From Klebsormidium nitens (taxonomy: Eukaryota; Streptophyta; Klebsormidiophyceae; Klebsormidiales; Klebsormidiaceae), in the NCBI GenBank assembly GCA_000708835.1, contig DF236998.1, forward strand, positions 45,880 through 109,879: a DNA stretch of 64,000 nucleotides, read 5' to 3'. The translations under genes and the position numbers were made by a program. The notes below the pieces were generated by a model, which saw nothing but the letters and a program-made list of their open reading frames with translations, ran no database searches and was not told where the DNA came from. This document shows, piece by piece, positions 34,157 to 46,640 of this stretch. The stretch's first letter is position 1. Each line of letters begins with the position of its first letter.

Positions 34157-37100
34157 ATGCTCAGAAAGATGGCCTCATCTGCTGCTATCGCGGACGGCAT
34201 GGGGGGTTTATCAACACCCACCCCAATGCCCGGCGGGGGGCAGTCACAGCAGACGGTGTTGGGGGGCCTGTTCCGCCGTAAAGCGTCTGATTCACATCAC
34301 CGCATCTCGCAGATCCCTCGAGTCCTCACATTCATACACCTTCTTCCAGTAGGTGAGGTTTTGCATTGTCTTCAGGAGCTGCTCATTGGGGTGGTTTGAT
34401 TGAGAAGGATTTCATTTTTGGACTGCTTAGGTCTGGATTTTAGGGTTTGTGGTCAGGCTAGATCTGAGCTTCTCTGATTCTGGCAGCATTGCAAAGCTTT
34501 GGAAAGAGGCCATGCATTTGGTAGGATCACTGGCCCTGGCGTGAAGAGAACAGCGCTTCAAAACCGCAGAATCTATTGTTCCAGACATGCCTGACGTTGA
34601 GTGTACTTGTATTTGCATTCAACGTCTCCTCGAGCTTATCCTTTCAGTAAAGTGTGACCTGACTGCGTCTGCGTGATCCAATGCCTTGGGTTTCTATGCT
34701 CTGGTAGAAAGTATGATTGTTCTGTCGCAGTCTGTTTATTCACAGCTGTCAATCCGCAGGGCACATCGCCCCTTGTGCTCCAATCTGGGCATCGCCCCTC
34801 GAGGCCTGCTTCACTTTCCTGAGCAACCACTTATAATCTCCTAAATGTCTCTCCATTGTATTGGGTAGTGCGCGTTGCTTGTCAACAAGTGAGGTGGCAT
34901 ATCTTTAAACAGTTGTGCCAAACAGAATGCGGGGGAATTAATTGACGCTGGGCGCAATGCGTAGTCGTCTTTACGGGAAGGTCTCAACACTTGTGAGCAA
35001 GGGCAGAGCCCGGCATCAAGCTGAAAACCATCAACCTTGTTGAAGCTTACCAGAAGAAGCAAGAAGAGGCTCTTTAAGAACTTCAAGAACCGAACGAAGA
35101 AAGCGAGAACTCCGAAGAGAGATGATGATAGAGATCAGAGTTTGTCAATTTGAACAACACGACATGCTCCGACTGTGGCTATGCCTTTTGACAGGTGTCG
35201 GTGCAACAATCGGTGCTGGCGTGTACGTCCTGGTCGGCGCTGCGGCCAGGGAGAGGGCGGGCCCCGCCTTGACGTTGTCGTTCCTCTTGGCGGGGATCGC
35301 CGCAGCACTAGCAGCTCTGTGCTATGCGGAGCAAGCCAGCCGGTGCCCTTCCGCGGGCTCTGCATATCACTACGCATACACCTGTGTTGGCGAAGCGTGA
35401 GTGGGGCAACGCGTCTCTCTTCTCTGTGGCCACTCTTTGACTTAGACAGAAGAGACCATCCGTGTATCTTTTTCCGGGAGTGTGAGTAGGGCAGCGCTTC
35501 TCGCTTCTCTGTGGCCCCTCTTCAGGTTAGACAGTAACGAGTCTGAGTGTATCTGTTTGCGGAGCAGGAGCGGGGCAGCGCTTCTCTCTTCCTCCTGTCC
35601 CCTGATTGAAGTTGGTCGGAAGAGATTGCACCGTGTCTGTGATTAACGAAATGCGAGTTCGAAGATACGGCAACGCTCTTATAGGCTAGTCAAGGACGTC
35701 TGAGACAGTGATTTGTTGGTGTTGAAATGTTTGGACTCTTCCACGACTGGATTTGTCAATCTTCAGCTCTGTTGAATGTGGATAAGAAAAGGTTTGGCCC
35801 CCTTGAAGGAAGCAGCAAAAGTCGGGTTAAAAGTCGGTTCGAATCCAAAGTAGCTTCCTCTGTGTGCACTGTCGGGTAGACTTTCGAGAGCCGTTGGCTG
35901 CCTTTTGACAGCTATCGGAGGCTGATGATCTGCCCGTTGCTCTTGCAGAGTGGCGTGGATTGTTGGCTGGGGGCTGATTCTCGAGTACGGCGTCGGAGCG
36001 GCCGCGGTGGCAAGGGGTATTGCTCCCAACTTGGTCAGTCCCCTTGCATCACTTTAGCAGTCACGAGCAATACGTATATCATGTCTCTCTCTTGCCTCAC
36101 ATCCAGAAGTGGGGACCTGATGAAACTTGTGCTGTGTTTGGAACCGTCCTTGCGACGGGCTCATATAAGGAACATAATGCATCTAGTCGGAGAGGGAGTC
36201 GTAGCCTCCAGGGTGGGACTAGCTGGCTGGACTGTCGTCTTCTTCCCTTGCCTTTACACTTACTCCCCAGTCACTCCTGTCGCGGTTAGTCACAGATGTT
36301 ACCCCAGCTCAGTAGGCACAACGTAACTCGATCCACATCACAATCCCACAAGAAACAACGCCGGAATCCGTTCTTGACACAGGCGACATTTGCCGGGGGT
36401 TACGACAACTTGCCGTGGATCCTGCACCGCATTCCGGTCTTCGATACTGGCGTCGAGCTGGATCCGGTTGCGGCGCTGATGGTTGTGTTGGTGACGGTGC
36501 TCCTGTGCTACGGGATCAAAGAGGTGAGCCGCATAGATTCTCTCCTCAAAGCTGAAAGATCAGCATTGATGGTTTGTGATCTTGTTGGAATTAATACATG
36601 GCAATCCAGATTGCGCTCCGAGATAAATCCCTTCCGTCTGTGCACGATCCCCAGGTGGAGAAGGATGTATCTCAAGCCTTATCGGCTGTGCACTTGCACT
36701 TCGGACAGAAGCAGGAAGGAACTTTTGTAACCTTGTTCTGGACCATTGGACCTATTTTGAAACCGCTGGCGGGTCTTTCACCTGGCTATGCAGCCAGCTT
36801 TCCTGAGTCAGTTCGCAGGCTGCTTCATTCTGAAGGAAAAAGTTTAACTCCATCGAAAGGCCGAGTCGTTTCACAGGCTGTTTCGTTTTGAAGGAGAGAC
36901 TTGAAATCCATTGATCATACTTCAGATTACTTGGCTTTCATCTTTCCTGCCCGGTACGTTCAGTAGAGCGGAAACGAAGCGGAAGCAGAAACGGAGACGG
37001 AAACTCAACGGCAGCGGAAATGGAAATGAGGAAATGGAAACGGAAACGGAAACGGAAACGTGTGCCCTTTGCAGAGCGTGACAGTCCAGGGGGTTTTGGT

Positions 37101-40100
37101 GGTGATGAACGGGGTTGTCCTCTCGTTTGTGGTCGTCGCGGGTGTCGTTGCGGGTTCGCGGAGCGGGTGGGAAGGGTACAAGCAACCGGGGGGGTGAGCT
37201 TCCTTTCGAGTTAGCGCTTTTCTCACTGACGAACGAGTACGTCTGGTGCAAATTCGAGGCTTCGCTGTTTCACGTGAAAGATGTTTTCTGGGAGATTTAT
37301 CGTAAGCTTACAAGGCCAGAAAAGCCCGGACGTAGCAGTCCATTCTGGGCTTTGGCTCGACCTCTTTCCAATAGGGTCTTGGCCAAAGCTTCAGACCGGG
37401 ACGGGTGCCTTGGACGGTGTTGGGATAGGGAGCGAAGCCGTTGCTTTTCTCTGTGCGAGTATACTGCGCTTTACAAGGTTCCGACCCTATTCTGGGCTCA
37501 ATAAAGGTCTCTCAAATTTTTGTTTTGGATTGCACCTGACTACTGGACGATGAGAGCCAGTAAGTCTTGCCAAAGCTTTGCATCGTAGGTTCCGCCTGAA
37601 GAACGCGTGGGGAAGAGTCACCCTTGGGCAACAAGCTCCTTTCTCCTCCAGAACCTGTCACCATATTCAGCAAAGTAGAATGGAAATGTTGACGGGGTTT
37701 TGGCCTGTCCAGGTATGCACCCTACGGCATCAACGGCGTCTTTGGCGGCGCCGCGATGGTCTTCTTTGCGTACATTGGGTTCGACGCGGTTGCTGCGACG
37801 GCTGAGGAGGTGAGGATCGTCAAAATTTTCGATTGCTTCCTACAGATTTTGACCCCAACAATGCATCGAAAAGCAAACCAGTCGATGACTGCGCACTACC
37901 TCTCCTTCTGCGATCTTGACGTGCCTTGATCTTTGCCACCGAGTACCGCAAAGGGTTGAGACGACCCGAAAACATCGTTTAACCGCAGCACCCTATTATA
38001 TCCTGCCCATCTGTCTGTGGGTGTGTTTTGGCCGTCACCTTGTGGGCGCATATGTTAGACTAGCATAGGGGGTGTCTTGGTTGCCACACAACTCCTGCCG
38101 AAAGTGCGTCCTCTCGTTTCGTGCCTCTCACAGCGGATCTCGCTGACCGGTCATGCTTCACTTCGCCTAGTAAGACCGAGCTACGAACCTTACGACTGCG
38201 GTTAGAAACAACCGACTCACTTCGCACCCTTTGGTACAAGCGACCGACCTTCGAACGCCCACATCAAACCCTCTTCATTCCCTTCAATCGCGTGATTCTC
38301 CCAGCGAATTGTGACGTCATCCTCATGACGTGACGTCGTTCCTCTGCAGGTGAAGAAGCCGCAGCGCGACCTCCCGCTGGGCATCGGGCTGTCGCTCCTC
38401 ATCTGCGGCGCACTCTACATGGCGGTTGCCGCCGTTCTAGTTGGCCTCGTGCCGTACCACGACATCAATGTCGACACGCCGATCTCGTCCGCTTTTGCGG
38501 CGCACGGGATGCCGTGGGCGCAGTAAGTGTCCAGCAAGCCTCGAGATAAAGTCAAAAGTTGGAGTCCTGCAATCTGGTTTGTTTTGCTCGGCCTTGTGCC
38601 CTAATTCGATGGTTCACGCTTCCATCTCGTTAGAATCGCAGCACACAAGACCCCATGAACACAAGATGAACACACTCAGTCTCAGGTCCGAAGAGGACCA
38701 TTCACAATCTTCTGTTACGGCTTGATCAGTGTACCTGAGACGTCACTACGCCAAAGTTTATGAATTTGGGAGTCGGCCTTCCGCGGCTGAAGAAGCTGTG
38801 AAGCTAGATAAGATTGAACATGGATACTCACAACTTCTGGATTGCCGCCGCATAATCTGGACGTGTTTCTAACCGTGCCTGGAACCCTTAAAAGCGTCGA
38901 ACGGGGACGGTCTTTTTTCGTACGATCGTAATTCCCTGTGGTGAGCCATCGGCGGAGTGTCAGGGTGCCACCCCCGCTCCTCAAATCTTTCGAAGTCGCA
39001 GGAGCTCCTTTTTTAGGGAATATGAAGGCTACGGCGCATTGAGGAAGAGCTCTGTATGAATCTTACCTGCCCGTTGGCTGGTGCAGGTATATCGTTGCGG
39101 GGGGCGCACTCGCCGCGCTCTCGACGACGCTCATCGGATCCCTTCTACCGCAGGCAAGTCGCACCTCTTCAGCCAAACCTAATGTGGAATTGATTAAATG
39201 GCCCAAAGATGCAAGTGTCAAGTCAGTCATTGTATGCTGAGACTGCCTTTTCGTTGTATGCTGAGATTGCCTTTCACACGCTGTGCATGAAGGCATGGTT
39301 CAAACAGGGCAACGCGGAGCTGCTTGGACCGTTGCTTGAGTTACCTCCGACTGTTCGCGTTTGTCGGTTGTCCAGTTCGGCAAGCCTTACTGCGATCTGC
39401 AGATTACTTTTGCATTGGGTTACAACACAGTTGTCATAACCCCAAGGCTTCTCCTTCCACTGCGTTCCCTAGACAGACAACGTCATCCGGATATGATATT
39501 GCTGCCTGTGCTGTAATCCTTTTGTTGAGCCGCGTGTCGGCCTGTGGTGCAGCCACGTGTCCTCATGGCGATGGCTCGCGACGGGCTCCTTCCGCGCTGG
39601 TTCAGCCGGCTGGATCCGGTCAACGGAACGCCGACCAATGCCACCATAGTCAGCGGACTCGTGGCAGCGGCGATGGCGTTCGCGATGAACATCGACGAAC
39701 TGTCCGGAATGGTGAGATTTTCAACCAAAAACATTTTGCGAACTGTCCGGAATGGTGAGAGTTTTACCTAGAAACATTGGACGTGCTGTCCGAAATGTGA
39801 GAGTTGATGAACTCAAATCAGTTGATGAACTGTGTGGAATGGTGACAAATCAACCCAAAAACGATATACGAACTTTTCAGAATGGTTAGGCGGCAAAGCA
39901 AAAGCGACGGGCTATCAAGGTGGTAGCACTCTCCGACCGATAAAGCAAGAGCTGTGCAGCAATCGAGAAGTTCTAAGATTGTCGAAAGAGCCAGGTGTTG
40001 AGAGATGAGCGCTAGCGGATTGTCGGTTAGGGTCCACACGAGTTGGACAATATTGCCGGAATTTGGAAGACAACTTCCCCTACTGGATACCGTCCATCGC

Positions 40101-43090
40101 TTCTTGCTGTAGAAGATTCCGACTCTTGAAGACTTTGACACGTGCTTTGGGGTCACAAAAGTAGTCCTTGTACCCCCCTCAAAGCGTCCCCCCTGCAGGT
40201 CAGCGTTGGCACGCTGCTCGCCTTCTCGGTCGTCAGCGCCTCGGTCCTCATCCTTCGGTACGTACCGCCGGAACCGCCGGCGTCCACGTCAACCTACACC
40301 AGCCCCGATCCGTCCGTACACGATGCTGACCTCATCGCCGCCGCCGCCGTCCTAAACCCCCCCGTTTCGGGGGGGTCCGCTCCCCACCCCCCGAGACCCC
40401 CCCTGCTGCACCACAGGAGCTTGTCGGAGGAAAGGCTGGTGACAAAGGATCCGCTGCTCGGGGCGTTGCAGAATTTGGGAAATCCGCCGGAAGGGGTTCC
40501 GGTGTTGGAGGGAGTGAGAGTGCTGACGCGAATAGGGAGCGCGGAGTTGCGGGCGAGCATGGGGAGTAAAGGTGAGGAGGATTCGATACAAAGTCCCATT
40601 GATCCAGAACATTGCTTCTTAAAGCTGGTCAGTTCAGAATTCAGGATTTTGAAGGTGACAAATTTCAGATGCGAAGGGTGCCAGCGTATGGTTTGATCCG
40701 AATGATGGCCTTCTATGCTTTTGGGGGTTTGAGGGTGCTTTAGGGTGCTCACTTCTCCTCCGACGTGAAATAGCTGAAGCAGTGCTTGCTTTCTTTGTCC
40801 ACGGAAACACAGGACGACACAGGCGTCTGGACACTGGATGAGTTCGAGTTCACCCATGTTCGTCGTGATTCTCTTGGCCGATGACGAATTTGCACGAGCT
40901 TGATAACATGCTCGATCGGTACTGACGCGCGAGACTGGGTTGAGGTCGGTTGCCTTTTCTTGGAAGAGCAAACCCAAAATGGCCCTTTCTGGCATAGCTC
41001 TTTCTGGTAGGCTGTGAACAAAACAAATCAAAATTTTGTTTCTACTTTGAGGCTGACTCTCTCTCCCTCCTCAGAAGACGCGAAGCGGCGGCAAAGAGCG
41101 GCGTGGGCCATCTCCGCACTGTCGGTCAGCGCGCCGGTCATGTGCCTGGGGGCGGCGGGCGACGGCATGCCGCCGTAAGTTGCGTCGCCTTCCTCAGAAG
41201 CACCGTAGTCCGAGGTATTGATTCCGAATAATTAAATTATTATTGGCATTCGGAAAGTGGAAATTTGGAAAGGTTAACCAATTCTGGAATACTTCTCGGA
41301 AGCCCCAAAACGGCCAAAATCAGCTTGACAATCCCCTTCTTAGTGAGAACATAGGGCATCCGGATTGTAGTCGGAATCATCTTAATCAATTCCGGTTTTC
41401 GGGTCGGATACTCGGAAAATAAATTCGTCCGGAATCATCACGTTGGACTACGGTATCCGTATCTTTTTTCTGCGCTACCTGCTGCTGACACCTATTTTTG
41501 AGGTTTTAGATTGCTTATATTGCTCGACGAGCGCACCAGTAGTGTGCCTGGGAGCCAAAGGGGGAATGATGGGTCGGTCACTGTATGGCTGTCCGTCTCG
41601 ACGTACTTTTTAGCGCTCTTCAAATTTCCTTGCTTTGCATCGCTTTCCCTTCGCCGCTCTTAACGTTCTCCTTCCTTTCGGTTTGCTCGCTGTCGGATCC
41701 TGTCGTAAGATTTCGAGAAGCGTTTTGGCTGCGCACGTTGTCTTGACTTTACACAAGCGGTTACGTAGCCACTAGCTCCACAAGTTCGAGGCAGCCTCGC
41801 TTCGCGAAGTTCCAAGTCAATCAAAGCACTCTAGAGCCTGGGAGACACGAAGGCAACCTTTACCTCGATATCAATTCTCAAACTTACTCCTCTTGTGACA
41901 GCTGGCTGCGGTGGGTGCTGGGCGGCCTGGGGCTGCCCTCCTTTTTGGGCTCCTACCTAGTTCTTCTCTTGTTGCCGGAAGACGAGGGGGCGCTCACGTT
42001 CGGGCATGCCGGAGGTGAGATACCGTGGCCGTGAGCTGAACCTGTGTATCTTGTCCCCTTCTGATTTGATTCGCCTCTGTGCTGCTTGGTTGTGGAAAAG
42101 CAAGGGGAGAATGGCTAGGAGTACGGCGAAAAAGCTCTCGGTCTGGCATGCATCCCTTGGATAGTCTTAGGAGAGTAGGCCTGGAAAACAGCTTATAATT
42201 CTGCTCGATCGTTGCTCTTTGTTCTGTCAACCAAAGTCAAATGCATTCGATTTTGAGGAGAAACCGAAGGACCTACAAACGGACCACATGTAAGCACCAC
42301 TCTCGCTCGACTCAACCGGACACCAACTGACATGAGTGTACACAGTGGACTCGATTGTAAGGAACGTCGACGGAGCAAATCGAAGCTTTGCTTTCGATCC
42401 GCAGGCTTCCAGTGCCCCTTCGTGCCGACCCTTCCAGTCGCTAGCGTTGCGATCAACGTCTACTTCATGGTCAATCTGGGGTGAGCGTCGCACGTTTTCT
42501 CATTGATCAGGGGAAAGTATAGAAAAACAGCCACCCGGGAGCGCGTTGACTGTTGCAAAGTCCTTAAGCTGTGTGAGATATAAAAAATCAAGACTTGATT
42601 TGCCGATGTTGAAGGGGTAAGCCTAGATCGAACTCTTTGTAAGGAGCCAGCACGAGTAGAGAAATGGCACAGCGCAAGGCGCGCAGGCAGCCACGGAGTG
42701 AATTTCTGTTTAATGACACTGCAGGACTGAATCTATGAGAATTGATGTATCTCGTAGTGGCTGGGTTCTCCGGAATGTTTTATAGGAGCTCGTTTTGCCG
42801 GCGTCAACCTAGTGAAAGCGGCCGTGCTGGACTGCTTTAGTTTAAAAAACTTACTATTCCTCCGATACAGATTGGCCACGTGGCTCCGCGTCGGCGGATG
42901 GCTGCTAATGGGCGCGCTTATATACGCTCTGTACGGTTATCAAAACAGTGCCCTTGGGCCTCCAAAGGGAGAGACCGAGCTGAAAACACTCGGGCCGCGC
43001 CGGCGGAGCTGGATTGGGGACCTGGGTTACCGCTGGTTTAGCCGGTCGTTTGCTTACCTGCCCCAGGTTAACCAAGATACGGAAGCATAG
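34157..43090 (+). CDS. CAT: Cationic amino acid transporter, plant CAT type (APC superfamily)
   Basis: Fourteen exons: 34157-34352, 35195-35396, 35949-36033, 36383-36523, 37075-37193, 37713-37809, 38350-38522, 39087-39153, 39553-39711, 40199-40571, 41075-41174, 41902-42014, 42405-42480, 42871-43090. They give 706 aa with all phases consistent. Landmarks of CAT transporters: [15 protein letters not shown] (helix 1 substrate site), [107 protein letters not shown]. The cytosolic N-terminus ends in [10 protein letters not shown], like plant CAT2-4. Exon 10 carries a long Pro/Ser-rich loop between helices. Either ATG 34157 or the in-frame ATG 34169 (better context, AAGATGG) could start it. It would move amino acids across the tonoplast or plasma membrane. 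Intron 8 is GC-AG (CAG|GCAAGT at 39154). Exons 2, 9 and 11 have donor-edge copies downstream. Confidence 0.96.
35385..35600 (+). repeat. 85-bp tandem array copying the 3' edge and donor of CAT exon 2
   Basis: Three units, each with GTGTNTNTT then a donor region (GTGAGTGGGGCAACGC; GTGAGTAGGGCAGCGC; AGGAGCGGGGCAGCGC) then CTTCTCTGTGGCC. Donor starts are at 35397 (true), 35482 (still GTGAGT) and about 35567 (lost). The true exon ends GGCGAAGC. Confidence 0.85.
36960..37062 (+). repeat. GGAAAC/CGGAAA microsatellite next to the CAT exon 5 acceptor
   Basis: An almost pure purine-rich run of CGGAAA-type hexamers ends 12 bases before the acceptor at 37073-37074. Only the short TGTGCCCTTTGCAG remains as a pyrimidine tract. 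Confidence 0.85.
39697..39890 (+). repeat. About 43-bp tandem array copying the 3' edge and donor of CAT exon 9
   Basis: The exon end GAACTGTCCGGAATG|GTGAG recurs at 39740-39760 (identical core and donor) and, more degraded, at 39783-39803, 39824-39846 and 39870-39889. Spacers share CAACC-AAAAAC. The true donor is at 39712. Confidence 0.9.
41526..41575 (+). repeat. Downstream copy of the 3' edge of CAT exon 11
   Basis: In intron 11 the frame AGCGCACCAGTAGTGTGCCT reads [12 protein letters not shown], against [12 protein letters not shown] at the end of exon 11 (41130-41165). It stays open through the copied part, about 385 bp downstream. The original donor GTAAGT is not preserved. Confidence 0.75.
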
Positions 43091-44393
43091 CGGGAATCCG
43101 GGGTTCTGAACGTTTAGTCGGTCGAAAGCGTAGGTTGACCGGAGTCAGAAAGGTACAGTGCAAGACAGGTTATTCCAGGGGCGGATATGGGCACGGACGT
43201 TCCTGTCAAAAAGCATTGGAGCGCCGCAAATTGAAAGGCTGTGTCATCAAGAGCGTTACGAAAAGAGACCATCGAGAGCTCGAACAGCATTAGGATGCAT
43301 CTTGAAGGAACATTGTCTTGTCTTGATGGATCGAAGCAGTAAGCTTGTAATTAGCCGTAGCACGTATCAACGTTGGTGAGAAGGTGTGGTTTCACCAAAG
43401 GAAGAAGTCAAAAGTTAGGGTGGGTTGGAAAAGCAAAGGAGGCTCACTCGTAGGCTCGTTCGCTGCAGTACATATGTAATATTAGTTCTCACTATAGACC
43501 ACGTTAGAATTGCGGCATACTGGGCTTCAGAGTTTCACGTTTTTCACTGAATAGAATAAGAGCAGACTGATGATTGCATGCACCAGGTACGGTAACGCAA
43601 TAGTTGATCTTTCATGAGCAGATGTCATGCACGCATGTGAATGAGCATAGTTGGCGGACTATCATTGCACCGGTACATCCATTTCATCGTATATGATTCT
43701 CAATCAGGACGTGGGCGAATTAAGGTTATATTGCATTCGTAATGATTGTGCACCTTTTTGGACTTAAATGGTATATACGACGTTAAACTTCAATGACATG
43801 ATGAGACCGTCCGGTGGCGCAGCATGGCCTGTGCGCGGGCGGCTGCGGGTCACAGGCCATGCACATTCGTCGCGGACTCTGCGATGCCCATTGCAGTGAC
43901 TCGAACTTGAAATTGTGTTTTTATCCCATGGTTTACTATTCCGTCCACAATTATTCGCATGCATGATGAAAACATGCGTCGTTCAAAAATTTGGAAGCAG
44001 TGTTAATCCGTGGTCGGGCCCTCGCAAAGGATCGGATGCACTGATCGTACCTTGCAATGCACATGCATATCACAATATTCTTCGATCGAGAACTGGCTTG
44101 CGTGACAAACCGACCATGCCGCACCTTACATAGGCGTTGAATTGAGTTTGATCGTAGACTACAGCCTCCATCCTCAGACCAGAGCTAGACTGATGGGTTA
44201 TTGGAAGATAGTCGAAGCGGTGTGATCCTTCATTCCCACTGAAAATCGACGCCATCAACCATGTGCTTCAAGTGGAGATTACCATCCGATACATTTGCAG
44301 GACAACCGCTGGAGGGCGCGTATGGAAAGTCGCTTGCACGTCTCCTTGGAAAGCGTCACTTCGTCAACTCGAAGATGTAAAATGGAGGTGGCT
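43091..44393. other. Intergenic stretch between convergent CAT and RRP7 genes
   Basis: It holds both 3' UTRs. No coding chain, repeat array or RNA gene was recognised. The right half is AT-rich. Confidence 0.45.
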
Positions 44394-46640
44394 TCAATAG
44401 GGCCGAAACTTCCTCGATGCCTTGAGCCGAGCTATCCGCTTCTTGTCCTCGTCGAACTTTTGTTGCAACGCCATCAGCTCTGCAAGAACCGCCAGATTGT
44501 TTCAGTAGTGGCAGACTTCCCGGTTTGACTCTGGCGCGTCTTTTCTAGGCCTCGGGTTAAACGAAACGCGATGCCTAGAGAACGCACGCCAGTGTCACGC
44601 CAGAGGGCGAGGCTTCAATCAGTCAACAACGTACGCAGTCCAACCAAGGTACAGACCTTATTTCCAGCAATCGTAACTGAATACTGTCTGCTCAATTGAA
44701 GTGCGTATCGGGACTTGAAGTGTAGGAGTGGGTGACTGAGGAGCTTTGATCGTCAAGACAAGATCTTCTAGAAGGGCCCAATGGCCGCAGGAATGCCGCG
44801 ATCTGATGAGAAGGAGCTGGTCAACCAGACGGCTCGCTGTGACTTTTCAAAATAATGACTCGACGAGGTTACATACAGTTCCATTCGGATGCGTGACGGA
44901 CACAACAGATCGAGAAACCCCAGACTACGTAAAGTTCTTCATCTTTCATGTGGGATACTCCAGCACAAAATTCGGACCAAGCGAGCAAGAACCAGATTCT
45001 CGGAGGCAGGACCCTTAGCCGATCCCACTCACCGCTGCGCCGCCTGTCCCGCTCCTGGAACCTGTAGAAGTCCAGCACCTGGCCCTTGTTCTTTTTCCTC
45101 GCCTGCTCCTCCGCGGCCCTCGCCGCCACCTCCGGCGCCACCGCCCCCACCGCCGTGCCCTCCGCGTCCGTGTTCTTCTTCCGGCCCGCCTTCCCAACGA
45201 CGAGCGTCCATCCATCGTCTTCGGCGGCCTTCGCTTCTCGCTCTCGCCGCGCCTGTGGAATAATACATTGTTACAATTGGCAATGAGCGTGGTTTTGGTT
45301 GGCTGATGTTTTGGTTATGTAGGCTCAATTGCATGACGTAGGCTTTGGCTGCGGCAAAGCGTTCTTTCTTTCCAGACCGGGCTTTTATCCTGAAAAGCCC
45401 GGTCTCCTTGAAAGCCGGGCCTGGAAAGAAAGAACGCGGCGAACTACAGCAAAATTCCCTTCCCGCAGCCAGTTTTACCACCATTGAGCGGCCGCCACTC
45501 TTCATTGCCATTCAGTGGAAGAAAAACAAACCGATGCCTTCATTGACTCAACTTGAAGAAGCACGTTTTGACTTTCCAAGAAATTGTTTCTCTTCACCTC
45601 CGTCCTAACAAAAAGCGTCCGACCGTCACATCCAGCACCTGTTCCCTTGTCTTGGTTCTGGTCTGAGAAGACATCTGGCAACCTGAGAAAGGGCCCGTAT
45701 TTTCTGAAACAGAGTGGGTCAGCCCAATGCGCTCTTTTATTGGGAAAAACAACGTTGAATGGAAGTTAAGTTTACAGTCCATTTGCTTCATTTATCACCA
45801 CAGTTTGAAGCTGGAGTTCCAGTTTACCAGATCCCTGGATCCTTGATGACAAGCGACTTTCAATGGCTCAACTCCTAGGAACATACACTGACCTGCTCCT
45901 CGCGTACATCAAACTCTGCCATCCACTGGTCGATCTGCGCCTGAAGTACTTCTAGGCCAGGCCGTGCGTCATGGTACTGCTTGATCCACTCTGCGAATAA
46001 AACAGCGTTGAGCAGGTTGTTGTTTGTATGGTGAATAGCCCCTGGACCAGCATTTGCATTTGTGGACTTGCCCTGCAAGCCAGCATGCCTTAGCGCAGGT
46101 TTCGCCGGATGTCTCCGAAAAAGGCGATTCCTTGATGATCTTACGCCGAGCAACCATCCCATGGACAATGCGACTAGCTAGCTGCCGAGAAAGTTTTGCA
46201 GTAGAAGTGCCCGCAACGTCAATAATTGTTCCCTGTCCCCAATTACATTCTCCGAATGATCATTGACATCTCCGCCATAAACGTAGTGAAAACCTCTTCT
46301 TAACTCTTCACATGCCTCGTGACGAGTTGGTGTGCTTCTAACCTCCCTGTTAGTTTAAGTGCTTATGATGCCCCGTTAGAGGGGGCTTGCATCATCAAGC
46401 CGTTGAGGAAAATGCAAAGAGTGCTCACTTGCAAGTCCTTCTAGTTCCCCCCCACCACCATTTCCATTCGTTTCTGTTGGAGGCTCTTTTGAAAGCCCTG
46501 GTCCACTTTGCACTGGTTCTGTTGACATCGCCACTACCGCTTTCCCTATCATGGACACAGATGAGGATGTCAACCAGAATTCTGTTGGCGACTCTATCAC
46601 GCAAACCCCTCCTTTCCCCCCAGGTGGCGGCAAGGTTCTA
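44394..46640 (-). CDS. RRP7: RRP7-like ribosomal RNA processing factor, N-terminus not found
   Basis: Exons in gene order: about 46635-46429, 45990-45893, 45252-45033, 44479-44394 (TGA), all phases agreeing. The C-terminal block is diagnostic of RRP7: EDDGWTLVVGKAGRKK, QVLDFYRFQERDRRRS, ELMALQQKFDEDKKRIARLK and the terminal RKFRPY. The second exon (KWIKQYHDARPG then QIDQWMAEFD) matches the region just before it, and AMSTEPVQSG fits the strand before that. RRP7 is a small-subunit processome component that helps 18S rRNA maturation in the nucleolus. The usual N-terminal RNA-recognition-like domain is missing: the first exon's frame meets a stop near 46690 and no upstream exon was seen before APRT. 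Either distant exons were missed or the gene is 5'-truncated. Confidence 0.85.
45359..45436. repeat. Long imperfect inverted repeat in an RRP7 intron
   Basis: GTTCTTTCTTTCCAG at about 45360 returns inverted as CTGGAAAGAAAGAAC near 45421-45435, with CCGGGCTTT and AAAGCCGGG extending the arms to about 25 bp. A second CCGGGCTTTT/AAAAGCCCGG pair lies inside the loop, so nested hairpins can form. Confidence 0.88.

Noticed and set aside
40294-41031. 245-codon minus-strand open frame
   Set aside because: It lies opposite CAT exon 10, whose plus-strand frame fits the transporter with correct splice phases; the antisense frame has no family features.
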